7,533 bases of DNA from Ferroplasmaceae archaeon UBA567 (GTDB lineage Archaea; Thermoplasmatota; Thermoplasmata; Thermoplasmatales; Thermoplasmataceae). Position numbers and translations under genes: made by a program. The notes beneath the pieces were generated by a model, which was not told the DNA's origin, did not search any database, and worked only from the letters and a program-made list of their open reading frames with translations. Location: positions 1 through 7,533 of the forward strand of contig DAUP01000101.1 of the NCBI GenBank assembly GCA_002505185.1, in the 5' to 3' direction. Below, piece after piece: positions 6,027 through 7,533 of this stretch. Every line of letters begins with the position of its first letter. Position 1 is the first letter of the stretch.

Positions 6027-7533
6027 AATAGGCTATACAATCGGTGAAAATACTTCTGGAAAATTTCAGTTTGTCATATCGGATGAAAGCAATATAAAAA
6101 AATGGGAATATGTCTATTTAAAAATCAGAGAGGAAACGGTGATAGGCAGAATAGAGGAGGTAATATCAAAAAGCGAGTTAATGAATGACAGCATGGATTA
6201 CCAGAGCATTGACCGCTATGCTAAAACCGGGCTGAACGATTTTGTGAATATATGTATTTCAACTATACTGGGAAGACTTGAAAATGGGTTTCTTTCCCAG
6301 TCAAGGGAAATCATAAAACCGGGAATGCCTGTTTATCCTGCCAGTGATGAAATACTCCAGAAGGTATTTACATTTAATGATGAGAAATCTCTGGATATCG
6401 GGTTATTGCCAGACAATAATGTCAGGGTTGCCCTAAATGTCAACGGGTTGAGGCGCCATCTTGCCATACTGGCACAAACTGGGGCAGGAAAAAGCCATAC
6501 AGCGGCTGTCATAATGGAGGAACTTCTCAAGAAAGGCGCATCAATTATAGTCCTTGATCCACATGCAGATTATGTGTTCATGAAGAAAGGTACGAATGGA
6601 AAAATGTATTCTGATGGAATAAGCGTCTTCAGGACACCATTGAGTACAGGAAGATACACAAATAACGATGTTGGGATAATAAATAACTTTACAATCAGGT
6701 TCAGTGACCTTTCTCCTGATGATGTAAAGGGTATAATGGACATAAGGGAAGGCTATACTAACCTTATTTCAATTGTGGATGACATATACAAGAAAATGAA
6801 GGGGAGAAAGGATCTTAATGACTTTCTTGAGACAGCTGAATCACTTTCCCCGGAGGATTACAAGAAAATACGTGGGAGGCTTACATTCCTGAAGAAAATA
6901 AAGGATATATTCCAGGATTACACAACTGGAATAAACGATTATCTGGGTCCCGGGAAAATGTCAGTAATGGATCTATCGGGAATGGACCAGTTCCTTGCTA
7001 ATTACTTCTCATACAGGGTTTTAAGCTCTATTTACGATGTAAAGCTATCATCGGAATTCAAATACCCTGTATTTGTCTTTATTGAGGAGGCGCATAATTT
7101 TGTTCCACCGAGGACTAACAGCAATATAGCTAAAATGATTAAAAAAATAGCAGGAGAGGGCAGGAAATTTGGAATATTCCTTGTGGTAATCACCCAGCGC
7201 CCAGGGAAAATAGATGCCGATGTCCTGAGCCAGTGCAATTCACAGATTATACTCCGTGTCACAAATCCATCGGACCAGAATGCCATACTGGAAAGCAGTG
7301 AAAACATTACAGGTTATCTCATGAACGATCTCCCATCATTAGACACAGGGGAGGCTATAATAGTTGGAGAGATCGTGAAAATGCCAGCCATAGTCAAAAT
7401 AAGGGACAGGGAAACTATGGCAGGAGGTTCAGATATTGATGTAATAGCACTTCTCAAGGAAGCAAGGGAGGAGGTAAGGAAAAAGAACGATCCATCTGAA
7501 GTAAGGAAAAGGGCTAAGGACCTCCTGGGGGAA
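6007..7533 (+). CDS. herA: HerA DNA translocase/helicase ATPase, 3'-truncated by the window edge
   Basis: A continuous frame from GTG 6007 runs 509 codons to the right edge without a stop. That is about the full length of known HerA proteins, so little is missing. Residues 1 to about 110 form the HAS-barrel domain. The FtsK/VirB4-like ATPase follows: Walker A AQTGAGKSHTAA (K162), a loop with VLDPHADY (about 182-189), and Walker B FVFIEEAHNFVP (E360/E361). Next come the sensor ITQRPGK (R398) and ILRVTNPSDQ (R417), a likely arginine-finger region. GEGRKFG at 383-389 is also conserved. HerA forms a hexameric ring that pumps DNA to NurA and, with Mre11-Rad50, resects double-strand breaks. The start overlaps nurA by 20 bases and uses GTG with a ribosome-binding site inside nurA, indicating coupled expression. 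The order nurA-herA suggests that rad50 and mre11 may lie to the right. Confidence 0.95.
   Translation, partial: MKESEPKIGYTIGENTSGKFQFVISDESNIKKWEYVYLKIREETVIGRIEEVISKSELMNDSMDYQSIDRYAKTGLNDFVNICISTILGRLENGFLSQSREIIKPGMPVYPASDEILQKVFTFNDEKSLDIGLLPDNNVRVALNVNGLRRHLAILAQTGAGKSHTAAVIMEELLKKGASIIVLDPHADYVFMKKGTNGKMYSDGISVFRTPLSTGRYTNNDVGIINNFTIRFSDLSPDDVKGIMDIREGYTNLISIVDDIYKKMKGRKDLNDFLETAESLSPEDYKKIRGRLTFLKKIKDIFQDYTTGINDYLGPGKMSVMDLSGMDQFLANYFSYRVLSSIYDVKLSSEFKYPVFVFIEEAHNFVPPRTNSNIAKMIKKIAGEGRKFGIFLVVITQRPGKIDADVLSQCNSQIILRVTNPSDQNAILESSENITGYLMNDLPSLDTGEAIIVGEIVKMPAIVKIRDRETMAGGSDIDVIALLKEAREEVRKKNDPSEVRKRAKDLLGE

Noticed and set aside
7032..7307. Minus-strand 91-codon open frame inside herA
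   Set aside because: It is antisense to the Walker B and sensor region of HerA, whose motifs leave no doubt about the coding strand.
1..7533. CRISPR array, clustered direct repeats or replication origin
   Set aside because: No regularly spaced repeats of 20 or more bases and no origin-like repeat cluster were seen on reading the window.

Overview
The window looks like a chromosomal piece of an AT-rich archaeon, most likely from the Thermoplasmatales or a close relative. The evidence is a nurA-herA gene pair, an archaeal-type tRNA-Val gene without an encoded CCA end, TATA-box promoters about 25 bases upstream of start codons (leaderless genes), GTG starts, and heavy use of ATA and AGG/AGA codons. 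The order-level assignment is an inference from style and gene content, not from a marker gene.

Left part (1 to about 1240): the 3' end of an insertion sequence encoding an ISH3/IS4-like DDE transposase, cut by the window edge. It is followed by about 300 bases of non-coding DNA with several small inverted repeats. The last residues of the transposase may be damaged by a frameshift.

Middle part (about 1210 to 3600): an accessory-looking stretch. A (TA)8 tract sits where the TATA box should be, in front of a gene for a secreted, sequon-rich protein of about 406 residues. This protein has an internal glycine/alanine-rich double hydrophobic segment. A 101-residue, three-helix membrane protein follows 14 bases downstream and looks translationally coupled. 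I recognise neither. The pair has the layout of a secreted membrane-active protein with its partner or immunity protein, which is only a hypothesis. Further on, at about 3020-3431, are the remains of a small membrane-protein gene that can be read only across several frame changes and ends at a T7 tract.

Right part (3601 to 7533): conserved chromosomal backbone. A tRNA-Val(CAC) gene and a site-2-protease-like M50 membrane metalloprotease gene lie on the minus strand. About 200 bases separate the protease start from nurA, which is divergent on the plus strand and overlaps herA by 20 bases. NurA (5'-3' exonuclease/endonuclease) and HerA (hexameric DNA translocase, running off the right edge) form the end-resection machine that works with Mre11-Rad50 in archaea. 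The junction between the accessory and backbone parts lies at or next to the tRNA gene.
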